Shown one piece after another: positions 42,540-55,569 of a stretch of 64,000 nucleotides of DNA (its first letter is position 1; every line of letters begins with the position of its first letter). This stretch comes from Tubulanus polymorphus (Eukaryota > Nemertea > Palaeonemertea > Tubulaniformes > Tubulanidae), in the NCBI RefSeq assembly GCF_964204645.1, contig NC_134028.1, positions 13,629,263-13,693,262 on the forward strand. The letters run 5' to 3'. The notes under the pieces were generated by a model. It did not search any database. It saw only the letters and a program-made list of their open reading frames with translations, and was not told where the DNA came from. Both the position numbers and the translations under genes were made by a program.

Positions 42540-43645
42540 ATCAACAATAGTCCAGGAGCTAGCCCACATTTAATCAAAAGTTTTAGTCAAGAAGGTTTGA
42601 GGTGTGGAATGTCAAGGTTGGCCCATATCTACTTAGGAAAGGAACATCTTAAGTTTCAAAGCCGTGCCTGCGGGGGGGGGGGTAGGTGGGCCCCAAAAAT
42701 TCCAAAAAAATTGTTTTAATCAACAGTTTTTGTCCAGCATTAATTTCAACATAAGTCAGTACGGCATGGGCCAACAAAAATAAAATCATAACTTATGACG
42801 ACATTTTCTGTGTCTAGGGTCCCTTAAAACCCCCTTTTTGGGACCTAGGGCACTTTTAATCAAAGTTTTTGTCCAGGTCTGATTCTACCTCAGAATCATA
42901 GTATTTCGTGTGCTGATTCAGAAAATGTAACTTAAGACGAGATTTTCCGTGCTAAGCCCCACTTAAGACACCCTTTAAACCCCCTAATACCCCCGTTTGT
43001 CAAAAAACTGGCTTTAATCAACAGTTTTGGTCCAGCATTAATTTCAACATACATCAGTAGAGCATGGGCCAACTGAAATAACATCATAACTTAAGACGAA
43101 ATTTTCTGTGCCGAGGGTCCCTTAAGACCCCCTTTTTCGGGGGCCTAGGGCACTATTAATCAACAGTTTTTGTCCAGGTCTGATTCTACCTCAGAATCAT
43201 AGTATTTTATGTGCTGATTCAGAAAATGTACTTTAAGACGAGATTTTCCGCGCCTAGTCCCACTTCAGACACCCTTAAAACCCCCTAATGCCCCCTTTTG
43301 TAAAAAAAAACTGGCTTTAATCAACATTTTTTGTCCAGCATTAATTTTAACATAAATCAGTAGGGCATGGGCCAACTGAAATTAAATCATAACTTAAGAC
43401 GAAATTTTCTGTGCCTAGGTCCCCTAAGACCCCCTTTTTCGGGGGCCTAGGGCACTTTTAATCAACAGTTTTTTTCCAGGTCTGAGTCTACCTCAGAATC
43501 ATAGTATTTTATGCTGGACAAAAACTGTTGATTTAAACGATTATTTGGGAATTTTTGGGGGCCCACCTATTTTGACATTCCACACCTCAAACCTTCTTGA
43601 CTAAAACTGTTGATTATATGTGGGCTAGCTCCTGGACTATAAGTC
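42540..43645. mobile_element. Fold-back element with internal 300-bp tandem repeats
   Basis: Ends are inverted copies over about 90 bp: AGTCCAGGAGCTAGCCCACA at 42549 and the mirror TGTGGGCTAGCTCCTGGACT near 43619, plus GGTTTGAGGTGTGGAATGTC and its mirror. The interior has about 2.7 tandem units of 300 bp (starting near 42718, 43016 and 43319), each with CAACAGTTTTTGTCCAGCAT and CAGAATCATAGTATTT. Confidence 0.75.
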
Positions 43646-43649
43646 GAAA

Positions 43650-46260
43650 CATGTGAACAGAAAATAAAACTTTGATGTCAGGACCAGTATGGAATTACAC
43701 AACGACAATTGGCTTTAAACTCAACAAACATTATTAAAGAATGTTTCAAACAGAATGCTTTATATAACAACATGAATAAACTTGTTATACAAAACAAGAA
43801 AGTACATCTTGAACTTTTGAATGGTCGAATCCCATTTATTCACAGTAACCTGTAATTTTGCGATTCTCGGAGCCATCTTTCTTGATGACGTCACTAACAA
43901 GTGGTCACGGCCGTACGCGTGCACTCATTTCTTTGACAATCTAGCAAGCGGGTAGACTGGTCGCCTGTCCAATTCTGCACCACCTGCATTCGCAGTCAGA
44001 ATAGTGTCAGTCTAACTGAAGGTAGAGGACGGCAACCAGTCTAGCGAGCGTGCACCGGTGCCCGCACGCTAATACGCGGAGCGGGACCACGTGACGCTGC
44101 GCCCCGCCCCCTTCGCGCTGAGAACTCGTGTTTACGGGCCTTAAACACTAGCAATGACTGTCGCTTATTCTCAGACCTTATAGAAATATCTAATTCCCAG
44201 TCACGAGAGACAGGTTCTAAAGATCATAGAGTGCATCGCTGGAGGGTTTCCGATCCATATAATTGAATTTGAATTGGCGCGGTGGCGCTCTCAATGCGGA
44301 AGCTTTTGTCATTCCGAATTTTCCAGTCGGCGACGGACGCTTATCGCTGTAAGAAATGTAATATGTGAAATAAATTGCCCATGGGCAAAGTGTGGTATAC
44401 CTTGAAAGCTAGAGCTAAAAACAAATTGTTCACCTTTGGGCTTTTTTACGTGGAAACAATATCGCAAAAAAATCATCTACGTCGTGCACGGGAAATTTGT
44501 CAGCGTAGATTTCAAGAATTATTCTAAAATTATAACTTCGTCCAGAGCGTGATCTCTGTGTTAAAATTGAAACAGTACATTGAATATGTGCGCGCTTTTA
44601 AATTACCAGCTTTAATACAGTCACTATTAGAATGAATGGCAGCTTATTGGACCACTGCCAGTTTCTTGGAAACTTAAACTAGGCCACATGTCAAGGCATG
44701 TTTTCACACGATGCACACTAGAATTCAAACGAACGTAACTCATAGTCGGTCGGCCGTTTTTATCAAAAATAAAATTTATTTCAATGAATCCCAGAAAAAA
44801 GTTTTCACTCGGTACCTCTGAAGTCTGGTTGGTCGGGTTACGACAAACAGACCATTATTTTGGGGTTGGCCTAAAATTCACATGATGTCACATATCACAG
44901 GGTGGCTGAATATTGGGTCTTGGAAACCTCTTCCAATGTTGGCCACGGAAGCTAAAATACCGGTACAGAAGAAATCGACTATTAGATCGTTTTAAATCCA
45001 GGAATTTACCACTACAATATTCAGACCTCGACAGACCTCATAGTTTGCTGCTTAGTATTTTCAGGTCACAAGAAATAACAATTTATTACAAATTCTATCG
45101 AACAGAAAACACAGCGCTCATCTTCTGCTACGATTATTCAGCCTATTTTCAAGTAAAACGTCACGGGTTGCAGCATCACCGTAGTGTACTGTACGAGCTT
45201 GTGTGTGCGTGGTGTAGCACTCCGCGTGCATGTGGAGGCCTTGTGTAAGTGAATATTCGCTTACACCTCAATGTCAATCAAAACAATCACCGGGTATTAA
45301 AATGAAACAATACCTATGGCAGATGAGTTAAATAATTACATCCTCACCTGCACTGAGCATTTGAAATCGGCACGTATACGGCACCTAGTCCAATGAAACG
45401 TACGCCATTCTATAGCTTTCCCGTAATAATTTTAGTAGCGCCGGAATTCCCCGTATATCCCAAAAACAGCGAATCCCATTCGCTCGTAGAGACGACGCCC
45501 CCCAATCGAGGTCATTGCAATTTTATACGCGAGAGCTAAGAATTCTCCCGCCAAAAACAGTTTTTCGTAGAATTTTAACTCAATTGACCATGTCATCGAC
45601 GAAGGTTCGCCATGTCTTCAATCGCATCGATTATACGTCGTTTAAGCCGAGAACCAATGAAACAAATGCTCACAAAACGTACCGCGAAAACGTAAAAAAC
45701 GTACCGCGATTTTACATGAATTGGCTCAATGCCAACATCATATAGCTGACAAAGGTAAAACAAAAAATACAGGGAAACCTATCTCAATTTGTTTTTAGCG
45801 ATGCAGCCGAACTAATAAGAAACATTTTGATATATAACATGACCATAGTACACTATCCCTGATGGAATAATGAGCTCCACTCGACAAACTCGTTCCCGTG
45901 CATTTTATCTCTGTTTCAGCACACTACCATCAATGCCCAATCTGTTCGACCAATTTTGGGCGTTTTCCTTTGAAATATAAGCCTCATCGTAAAAGATAGC
46001 ATTAATCTAAGTTCATGCTGCATCTTTATCATGAAACCTAAGAAAGATTATTATATTATTTAGGCCTATTCAAATTTTCTGTCCACTACCACGTGGAAAA
46101 AAGACCCAGTGAAAATTGTGCATCCACTTTGACGAAGCAATTGATTCTAGGCTATAAATTTTACGACTCAAACGAATCTTTTTCTGAAAAAAGCCGCTTT
46201 TAGTTTGATGCAAAATGTCATTTGCTTTTAAAAATGTGTAACTAGGCCTAAGGCTAAAAA
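43650..46260. other. Mostly unique sequence, no gene recognised
   Basis: Another copy of the TGACGTCA/GGCTCCGAGAAT repeat lies inverted at 43810-43895. A GC-rich patch at 44060-44130 (CGCGGAGCGGGACCACGTGA, CCCCGCCCCC) could be a promoter but has no attached gene that I can see. A 76-codon frame at 45515 is unrecognised. Confidence 0.3.
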
Positions 46261-46264
46261 AAAT

Positions 46265-46458
46265 TGATACCTTGTTTCTCCGCTCTGCTGAGCTTAAATG
46301 TTGACCCGGCCGGCCGCCTATCTACCCTATACATTACTTTTTTTAAAATCATGATCAATTTTACCATAACAGACCCGGCCGCTATAGAAGTGATCTGTTT
46401 ACAAATTTTATCATATTTTACAAAAATGACCCGGCCGCTGCGGAGAAACAAGGTATCA
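46265..46458. mobile_element. Short MITE with 19-bp inverted ends
   Basis: TGATACCTTGTTTCTCCGC at 46265-46283 and its exact complement at 46440-46458 bound a 194-bp element. The core word GACCCGGCCG occurs three times inside. Confidence 0.75.
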
Positions 46459-46629
46459 TTTTTGTTTAGCCTAATCAAAAGGATATTTCAAAGCAAACTT
46501 TGCCGGGCCAAGAACCATATTGAATTCAATTTTTTCTGAACCACCATGCCCCTTTCATCATAACATAATTTATCGTATTTCAAGATCTTAGGCCTACCAG
46601 TAGAGAGAGGGCCTACGTTGGGTTCAAAT

Positions 46630-47060
46630 CAGAATTTTAAGATTTATTTCATTTAATTCCAGGTTTTCACTGTAGATTATTAAAGACATGTGGCGTTGTG
46701 AGAGTTCATAGTTGTTTGATAATCCATCGTTTGTAAGTGTAAGGCTATTTGAGGGATTCGAAATGGACATTTTGTAGCTTTATTACGTTTAATTCTAGAA
46801 ATTCATGACATGGTTCATTTTGGGGGTTTGTCATATGTATTGTGAATTTTTTAGTTGTATTTTGTTTGATTCTAGGTGTTTATCATGAATAGGACATGAT
46901 TCATTTTGGGAGTTTGTCTGCGAGTTTGTATACTGTCAAATGAAGTTTCTTCGTCGTAAGTATCAATCTATAGGTTATATATTAGGGGTTCGATACAGAA
47001 ATTTTGTGAATTCCTCAGATTTATTTTAATTCATTCCAGGTTGTTATCAGAAAAATATGT
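46630..47060. repeat. Diverged tandem repeat, about 130-bp units
   Basis: The words TTTAATTCCAGG, GTTTAATTCTAGA, GTTTGATTCTAGG and TTAATTCATTCCAGG recur at roughly 130-bp steps together with GACATG and CATTTTGGG. It looks like an old degenerate array. Confidence 0.45.
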
Positions 47061-48102
47061 ACTTTATTTCATAGGTTGGTCTTTGATTGAAAACTAAAAA
47101 TGGATGATAGTTCTTAATTTGATGTTGATTCACATGACTCTAGTAAGTATGGCTCACTCGTCTTTTAGAATTAGAGACCTATTGAATTAATCCTTCAATT
47201 CAAGTTGCTATACAACCTTTTATACAGATATACCTTATGAATATAAACATGTATTTGCCATTAGCCATAAAATTCAGTAAAACTTTTCCCGTCCAGATTT
47301 TGAAACATCATTTGACTCAATTTTTCCTCCTAGAAAATTGCTTTAGCTCATTCCAATGTTCGCAGTCAATGTGAATTGTAGCATGTATGATTCCCATCCA
47401 TCAATTTTGTCTTGTTTGGTATTTTTAGCGAGATCATCTCGAAAAAGTCTGACGTCGAGGCAGGTGGTGGCCAGAAAAAGAAATATTCTTGGGAAATATT
47501 TAAAGACGCATGGCAAACACACTTATTGTACACTTTTTTCCTATCCTTATTTTTAAATTGAAGTATTGTTATAAACTATTGATTTATTTTTGTTGATCAA
47601 CGCAACTAGTTTTGTTGTTTTCTTTCTTAATTTACATTTGATTTGGATGGTCATCTTGCGTAGGAGTCAGTTTGTCATTGAAGCAGTCTAACTTGTTGAC
47701 GTCTCAGATGCAGCGGGGCAGGGCGGTCATTATATTGTGGACTTATCCAAATTACACTTACACAGCCCAACGTGTATTTCCGTCGAGTACTGTACCCTTT
47801 CCTATGGTTTTTGCCAATATTTTCTAAATTTGGATTGATCGCCAATGGTTTTTCTTTACGACCCGGCCCTGCGGTATTGCATTTAGCCACCGGAGAAATC
47901 CGCCATCTTTTTTCTTGACGTTCTAGCTTTCAGAACGCGTTGGATTTTTTCGCCATAAAAATCTAGTAATAAGGAATATAAGGGAGTTATCACTCTCATA
48001 ACGGTGAGTCCGTTCGGTTTGAGGGTTATCCCTGGTTTCTATTTTTCCGTAATAATTTTATTTACAAATATAATTGAATCGAATTGAATTGAATTTATTA
48101 TT

Positions 48103-50480
48103 GTGACAGAAATAATTATGCCACCCCCTCCTAAGGGTCAACATCGTGGCGGTGAGGGATGTGGGCATTTGTGTCGGTGCCTGGGACAATCAAGATTCGA
48201 GTGCGTCGTGCAGGCGCAAATCTGTGCAAGGAGTAATCCTTGCAAGATTTGCGCGGTGTGGTCCGAGGACCTTTGGCTTCGGGCCGATAAGGCTCTGAAG
48301 CCAAGAGATCGTCGTCGAGTTAATAGAAGGGATTCGTCGGTTTCGGCCGACGTGCCAACCGACGTCTCTAATTCTATTTCTGATAGTATAGCGGAGCGGT
48401 AGCCGATCGTTCTGGTACGATCGGCTTCCCAATTCCGTTCACCGGGGAGGAACGCCGGTTAACCGGCACCGGTCTCCGGTCATTCACCGGTCGTTGGTCG
48501 TTCACCGATTCGGTAGTCGGGATCGGCCGGCATCGGTTCGGTCGGTACCGGTCCGGTCCGGTTCGGGCACCGGTCCGGTCCACACGTCATCCGGTTCAAA
48601 ACTTCCGGTTCGTACATCGTCTGATTCTGATCGTCGCTCCGGGGATAGAGCTCGCTCTCCCACTAGATCCAAACGCCGTGAGCGTAATAAACGCGCAAGG
48701 TCTCCTTCTCGCAGATCAAGGTTTGATCGCGAGAGGGATTACGATCGTTATTGCAGGAAGTTCCGCCTTCGGTCTTCTCATCGTTAGTCGACGTCGGTTA
48801 GCGATGAAGGCGATTCTTCTAGTAGGTCTCGATCCCGTTCGAGGGACCGTCACCGAAGTCGGCATGATCGTCGGGATACGGGAAAAGTCCTGACTCAGAA
48901 GGATTTCCATGTATTTGAAGAGAAAATTTTTAACTTGTTACCATCGTCACAGCAAGTCACTGCAACCTCTACAACAGGTAAGCCTATTCCTGATTGTCCA
49001 GTTAGAAGTTCGCGAGCCCATTCAGTTGTTCGGAATTCTGACACTGAATTCCTGGATGCTGGGGTAGGGTCTGATTTCAATGAGGATCCGGTCCCAGAAG
49101 CGGCAATTTCTTCTGGTGTCGTTCTTGTCGCGAGCAATTTTGGGTTGCCCAATAGGACGGGGACTTCCCTGGCTCGCAATGTATCTCCGTCCCGTTTAGT
49201 TTTATCCGAACCAGCGGGGGACATGCCATTTAGAGCGATGATTAGTGAGTTTTTTGTCAAACACGGGGCAACTCGCGCTTAGCCCACAGCAGCTCCTCTG
49301 GTCGGTGAGTCAATGGAAGCTTATCGCCCTCCGGATTCCGATCTTAACGTTTTACGGGAATCGTCAGCGGTTTCAAGAGAATGGGCTCGATTGGATACGC
49401 AATTATGGGGTGAATGTCGCCCTGGAACGTTTTCGTTTCCCCCTCCAGAACGGGGTATAAAATCTGGGAAATATTTTGGTTCAACCGATCCACCTATAGG
49501 CGCATTTCGCTCGGCGTATTTACGCAACTCCAGGTGTTGTGGATCACAGTCATAGCTGCCGGGATGCTGATAATACTTTGATCAGCCCGGATACTGTTTC
49601 AGCACAGTCGGGTATTCGTTTGCCTAAGTCCGGTTTGGTGGCCATGACGTCAATCCTGGACAATCTTACCAGGGTTGGTTCGTTTCAGGATATGGCACTT
49701 AAGGTGTTGACGGGTGAGCTTCGCGAGACTCACGCCGCCGCAGTTCCTAAAACTGGAGGGAATGGACCGGATTATCCAATTTTTGGCTCGGTCTGTTTCA
49801 CATGTAATTCCGTTGTCGGTTCGGGGTCAGGCGTATTTTGTGTTAGCCTCCCGTCAGTCAGTTATGGACTCCATTTCCAAAGCTCGTCTACCGGATATGG
49901 TGTCCAATGCTTTGCTGAGAACTCTATTGGGGACGTCTTCACGTCTCTTCTCCGATTGGTGCGCTCCTGTTTCCGCCGAGCTGAGGAAGATTCGGTAGGT
50001 CCAGACCATGTCCACCGTCCGAACTCCGTGGAAAAAGCGTTCTGGTCCGACGCCGGCGGCGCAAGGTTCGGCACGGACGCAAACAGGACCAACTCAAACT
50101 TCAGCGTTTTCTCAGGCGGCAACGGATGCCGGTTGGAGAACTAGCGCTCAACTTCAACAATCGTGTCAAGCCTCGTCCAGTCGTAACAGTTCCAGTTCGT
50201 ATCGAGGCAAGGGGAAGGCTCTAAAAAGGGGCTATTCCTTTCGGAAAAACTCGAATGAATTCTCGGGACCAGTGGGAGGTTGTCTGCAGCAGGCAGCAAC
50301 CCGCTGGTCCGACCTTTTCGGAGACGGTTGGCCCTCCCGGGTCGTCTCTCGTGGCTACCGTCTCCGTTTCCTAAGGCGACTGCGCCTGACGAGGTCACCT
50401 CCCGACATGCGGCCAAAACAAGGTCAGGAGGCCTTAATCACTCCGGCTCTCAAGGAATTGGCCGAGAAGGGAGCGATAGA
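48103..50480 (+). pseudogene. DIRS-like retrotransposon: gag region and RT start
   Basis: GC-rich compared with its surroundings. The first frame, 48103-48402, has cysteine motifs (CGHLCRCLG, CARSNPCKICAVWSEDLW). The next, 48494-48787, is Arg/Ser-rich. Later frames (49313-49555, 49539-50144, 50008-50480) carry the rest of a gag-like protein, then SRGYRLRFLRRLRL and ALKELAEKGAIEV, typical of the stretch that precedes the RT fingers. Frames shift several times. The element is cut at 50,480/50,481, exactly where the virus terminus begins. Confidence 0.6.
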
Positions 50481-50546
50481 AGTAATTGGAAAAGTAGGCT
50501 TTCATACCAGAGGACGAGAGGACGAGACACCACTCATCACCACAAG

Positions 50547-50565
50547 TAATTTTTTTTCCTAATAA
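50547..50565 (+). promoter_or_regulatory. Late-promoter-like box, polymerase gene
   Basis: TAATTTTTTTT, then CCTAATAAATG overlapping the start. Only some 65 bp separate it from the viral terminus. Confidence 0.55.
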
Positions 50566-53500
50566 ATGGGAGAGAATGAACACCAGCCAGAAAATAATAA
50601 TGTTAATAAAAATCAATATTATTGCCAATATTGTAAAAAATACGTCGATACATCTAATAAAACACGACATGAAAAAACTGCAAATCATATAAAAAATGTA
50701 ATAGATTTTGAAACTCCAGAAAATTCCAATGAAAGAAAAGAAAGATTAGAAAATATGAATGCGGATGAAATAAAATGTGAAGTTTGTAATGAATTTTTAG
50801 TAAAAAGGAATTATAATAGACATCTCGAATCACAAAAACATTATAAAAATTTAAATAAAAATGTTTTAGGATCAGAATATTTTGATGATAAACCTCAACA
50901 AGTAAAAAAATCAACTTCAAAAACTAAATCCATTTCAAATAAACCTTACATGGAAAATGTTAGAAATTATATCGATACAATATCGATAAAATTGAAATTT
51001 TAGAAACATTACATAGAAAAATTGGTCCTGCAGCCATTATATTTAGATTTTTTAAAGGTACAACAATAGAAGATTATAGTACATTTAATGAAATAATAGA
51101 AAAAAAATACTAGATTTGATAACAGATGTTGAATATCCAAAAGTTAGTATCTCTGGGAAAGTAAGTTTTATAAAGTCAGAAGAAAAAATGAATTATAATA
51201 TTCAAACACACTCTGAAGAAATAATTTCAAAAACACAAATAAAAGAGAAGTTAGAAAAAATATTTAATGAATTTAAACGTCATATTGAAGAAAGATATTT
51301 TGAGGGTTCTGGCTTAACATTGAATGAAATTATATATTTAGATTTAAATGTTTATAATACAAAAAGAAATAAAACATCAAAAAGTGATAAAATGTTTAAA
51401 AATGATTTGCAACAAAAGCAGTAATAAATGTTCAAAATGAAGATAATAAATGTTTTCTATGGTCAATCATTAGTTGTTTACACCCAACAGAAGATATGAC
51501 GCATAGTTTAAGAATAACAAATTACCGGAAATATGAAACATTATATAAAATTGATCAATATCCAGTAACTATAAAAATGATTCCTAAAATAGAAAAAGTT
51601 AATAATTTAAAAATAAATGTATTCGAATTAATGCAATTACCAAAGACAAAAGGTGAAAATATTAAAGATTATACATTGGAAGCTTTATATTTAACAGAAT
51701 ATTATGATGATGAAAATGCTATAGATTTGTTATATTACAAAAAAGATGAAAATGAACATTATATGTGGTTAAAACCAATTGATTTATTCTTTAGAACAGA
51801 AAGTGATCACCATAATAAAATTTATCTATGTAGAAAATGTTTATCTAAATTTATGACTGAGAATACATTATTAAAACATAAAGAATTATGTGATAATAAA
51901 GATTTTTGTAAATTAATAATGCCAACAAAAAAAGATTGTAAGTTGAAATTTACTAATCATAAATTTAAGAATATTGTTCCATTTGTAATTTATGGGGATT
52001 TTGAATCGTTGAATAAAGAATTAACTGATCAAGATAGAAAAGAAATATATAACAAAAAGCAATTATTAAAATCAATGGATAAAGGAAATGAATTAAATGA
52101 AGATATAATTCAAGACCCACCAATTATAAATACAATTAAAAAAGTTCATCAAAGAGCTGCTGCTTATGGAATTTACATAAAATCAAATTATCCTGAATTA
52201 TATGAAAGTCAATATATTTCTTTTAGAGGTGAAAATGTAGTTAATGATTTTTGTGACAAAATGATTGAATTAAAAAGTGATTTTGCAAAATTATTAAACA
52301 AAAATAAAAGAATAGTTATGACAAAAGAAGATGAAATTGATTTTAATTATGCAACTCATTGTTGTTATTGTGAAAAACGTTTTTATTCATTTGATAAAAA
52401 AGTTACAGATCATGATCATTTAAATTCAAAATATCGTGGAGCTGCTCATGAAGATTGCAATTTACAAGCTAAAAAAGTAAATTTCGTTCCAATATTATTT
52501 CATAATTTATCCGGCTATGATACCCATCTATTTATAAAACAATTATCAAAGAAATTGGGTACAATTAATCAAGAAATAGAAGAATATAATGCTATGAATG
52601 AAGCAAATGTAAGAAAATATGATTTTAAACTATTAGCTAAAACATCTGAAAATTATATTTCATTTCAATTTGGTTGCATTAGATTTTTAGATTCTTATAG
52701 ATTTCTAGCAAGTTCATTAGATAATTTATCAAAAAGTTTAGTTGATAATGATTTTGTTATAACTCGATATTATTATCCAAATGACCAAGATTTTAAATTA
52801 TTGAGATATTAAGGCACAATTCCTTATTCATTTTATAAAACACACAATGATCTAATGTAACAGAATTATTAAAAGATCAATTTTATGATCAATTAAAAGA
52901 GGAGTATGTGAAAGACGAAGTGTTTAATAGAACATTAAATATTGGAACCATTTTAAGATGAAAAATCATGGTGAATTAGTTGATTTATATTTAAAATCAG
53001 ATGTTATGATATTAGCTGACATATTTGAAAAATTTAGAGAAGTTAATTTGAATCATTTTAATGTTGATCCTTGTTATTGCTACTCTAGTCCTGGTTTAAC
53101 CTGGCAATGTGGTTTAAAATATACAAATGTAGAATTAGATTTATTAAAAGAAACAGATATTGTTTTATTATTTGAAAAATCAATTAGAGGTGGAATTAGT
53201 GGTGTTATGGGAGATATTTTAAAGCAAATGATGAATATAAACTATTATATATTGACGCCAATAATTTATATGGTTGGCCAATGATGCAACCTCAACCATA
53301 TAAAAATTTTATATTAACAGAAGTTGAAAATGATGATAAAACTAATTGGAAAAGCGCAGTAATGAGTTTAGAAGATGAAGCACCAATTGGTTATTTCTTT
53401 GTAGTTGATTAAGAATATCCTGAAAATATAAAGTTTAAAACAAGAAACTTACCTTATTGCCCAGAACATTTAACTGTAGATGATAGTTATTTAAGTGAAT

Positions 53501-55569
53501 ACCAGAAGAAAATAAAACCGAAAGATCATGTTTTTACAGAAAAATTAATACTTACTCAAAATAATAAATACAATTATATTGTTCATTATAGAATGTTAAA
53601 ATTTTATCTAAAACAAGGAATGAAATTAAAGAAAGTACATAGATATATTGAATTTAATCAATCGAAGTGGTTAGAAAAATATATAGATTTTAATACTCAA
53701 CAGAGAACCATATCAAAAACAGATTTTGAAAAAGATTTCTTCAAATTAATGAATAATAGTTTTTATGGTAAAACATGTGAAAATATTAGAAATAGAAATG
53801 ATATTGAATTAGTAAATAATTCTGAAAGATTAAGACATTTACAATCAAGTCCTAGACATTTAGGAAATAAAAGATTTGAAGATTATTTAACAGCAGTTAA
53901 ATTAAAAAGAACTTCAATGAAATTTAATAAACCAATATTTATAGGTTCAACTGTTTTAGAAATATCAAAATTATTAGTGTATGATTTTTATTATAATGTT
54001 TTACAACCACTTTTTGGGGAAAAGCATATTGAAATATTATATTTTGATTCTGTAACAGCTGACACCCCAATATTATTAAAATGTAATAATAAAATATTGG
54101 TAAGAAGATTTTCAGAAATAATTCCACAACAAAATGAATGTTATATTTCATATGGTGAAAAAGAATTAATACAAATAAATGGATTAATGGATGTTTGGAC
54201 AAGAAATGGATGGAAAAAATTAAAGAATATTATTAGGCATAAAACAAATAAGAAAATCTATAGAGTTAGAACTAAATTAGGATTTGTAGATGTTACAGAA
54301 GATCATAGTTTAATAAAACAAAATGGTGATGAAATAAAACCAACTGATATAAAAATTGGAGATGAATTATTACATAAAAGATTTTTCCAAAGAATGAATC
54401 AAATGTCATTTGATGAAATTATTGATAATATTTATAATATAGAACCCAAAACATTAGAAGAAAAAGAATATTTTATCAAAGGATTTTTCATGGGCGATGG
54501 TTCAGCAGGTGTGTATAATTATGTTTGGTGTAATAAATATTGTTGGTATTTATGCAATCAAGACTTAAAATTATTAGAAAGAATAAAGAAATTCTGTGAA
54601 GAAGTTTATCCAAATAAAACATTTAAAATCATGGATGTTATGAAATCATCAGCAGTTTATAGAATACTTGTGAATAATCCTAAAGATTTTGCTATAAAAT
54701 ATAATGATGAATTCTATATTCATGCAATAGTAAAAAGTAATACTTCAACTAAAGAAAAGATAGTACCAGATTATGTATTAAATGCAAAAAATAATTTAAG
54801 AAAATGGTTCTTCATTGGATTCTATGCCGCAGATGACACTACAAAATTTACAAAGGATAAAAAGATAACCTTTGCACAGAAAGGAAAAGTTGCTATATCA
54901 GGATTGAATATATTATGTAATTCATTAGGCTTCAATATGAATATTCGGTTGATTAAATCTAAACCAAATTGTTTTAATTTAAGGCATGTAGAAAAAGAAT
55001 TAACAGAAGAAGTTAAAGATTTATTTGAAATATATAACCCAACTGACTATGTTTATGATTTATCAACAGATGATGGAACATTCAATTCTGGGTTCCCATT
55101 AATCCAAAAAAATACCGACAGTTACATACTAAAAATCAAGACAAATGACATAACAAAAGACTTAAAAACATTAAAACATCATTTTGATTTTAGCAATTAT
55201 CCCAAAGATCATGAACTATTTAGCAATGATAATAAAAAGATTCCTGGTAAATTTAAAGATGAATTAGGGGGTGATGAAATGATTGAATTTGTTGGGATAA
55301 GAAGTAAAATGTATAGTTACAGAACAAAAGATCATGAAGCTAAAAAGTTAAAAGGAATAACAAAACATGTGGTTGATAAACATATAGAATTTCAAGATTA
55401 TATAAAGCGTTTATATAAATCAATTGTAATGAAACACAAAATGAATTGTTTAAGATCAGAAGATCATGAGATGTACATTAATGAAGTTGAAAAAACTAGT
55501 TTAAATCCATTTGATGATAAAAGGCATATTTTAGATGATGGTATAAAAACATTACCTTATGGTTATTAA
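50566..55569 (+). pseudogene. Protein-primed DNA polymerase B with zinc fingers, broken
   Basis: The Polinton replicase. N-terminal frame 50566-51003 has two U1/BED-like fingers (CQYCKKYVDTSNKTRHEKTANH and CEVCNEFLVKRNYNRHLESQKH type). The following frames (51116-51424, 51425-52812) hold FLWSIISCLHPTE, a zinc knuckle (CRKCLSKFM), exonuclease motif I YGDFESLN, an HNH-like patch (CCYCEKRF, DHDHLNSKYRGAAHEDCN), FHNLSGYDTHLF and exonuclease motif II (FLDSYRF). Then come palm motif A (SPGLTWQCGLKY region), motif B LMNNSFYGKTCENIRNRND and motif C, interrupted by the intein. Breaks include the TAG at 51001, stops near 51110, shifts near 51421, 52812, 52950 and 53280, and a stop near 53410. The C-terminal 658-residue frame (53593-55569) is intact. 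Confidence 0.85.
54049..55113 (+). CDS. Intein with LAGLIDADG endonuclease in PolB motif C
   Basis: 355 residues inserted between YFD and TDS of the polymerase active site. It starts with Ser (SVTADTPILLK, block A) and ends with Asn followed by Thr as the downstream nucleophile. Block B is DVTEDHSLI. Two LAGLIDADG-like helices are FIKGFFMGDGSAG near 54474-54512 and FFIGFYAADDTT near 54811-54843. Block F is VYDLSTDDGTFNSG. The residue before the final Asn is Lys rather than the usual His. The whole intein is open although the polymerase around it is broken. Copy G has the same site without an intein. Splicing would remove it and rejoin the catalytic motif. Confidence 0.9.

Noticed and set aside
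44060-44130. CpG-type promoter for DUOX or another gene
   Set aside because: GC-rich but short, and no first exon could be identified on either side.
45515-45745. 76-codon frame as a host gene
   Set aside because: No recognisable motif, no splice partners and no supporting context.
48494-48787. Host SR-type splicing protein (Arg/Ser-rich frame)
   Set aside because: It lies between a cysteine-rich gag frame and an RT start in the same direction; such RS-rich stretches are usual in DIRS gag regions.
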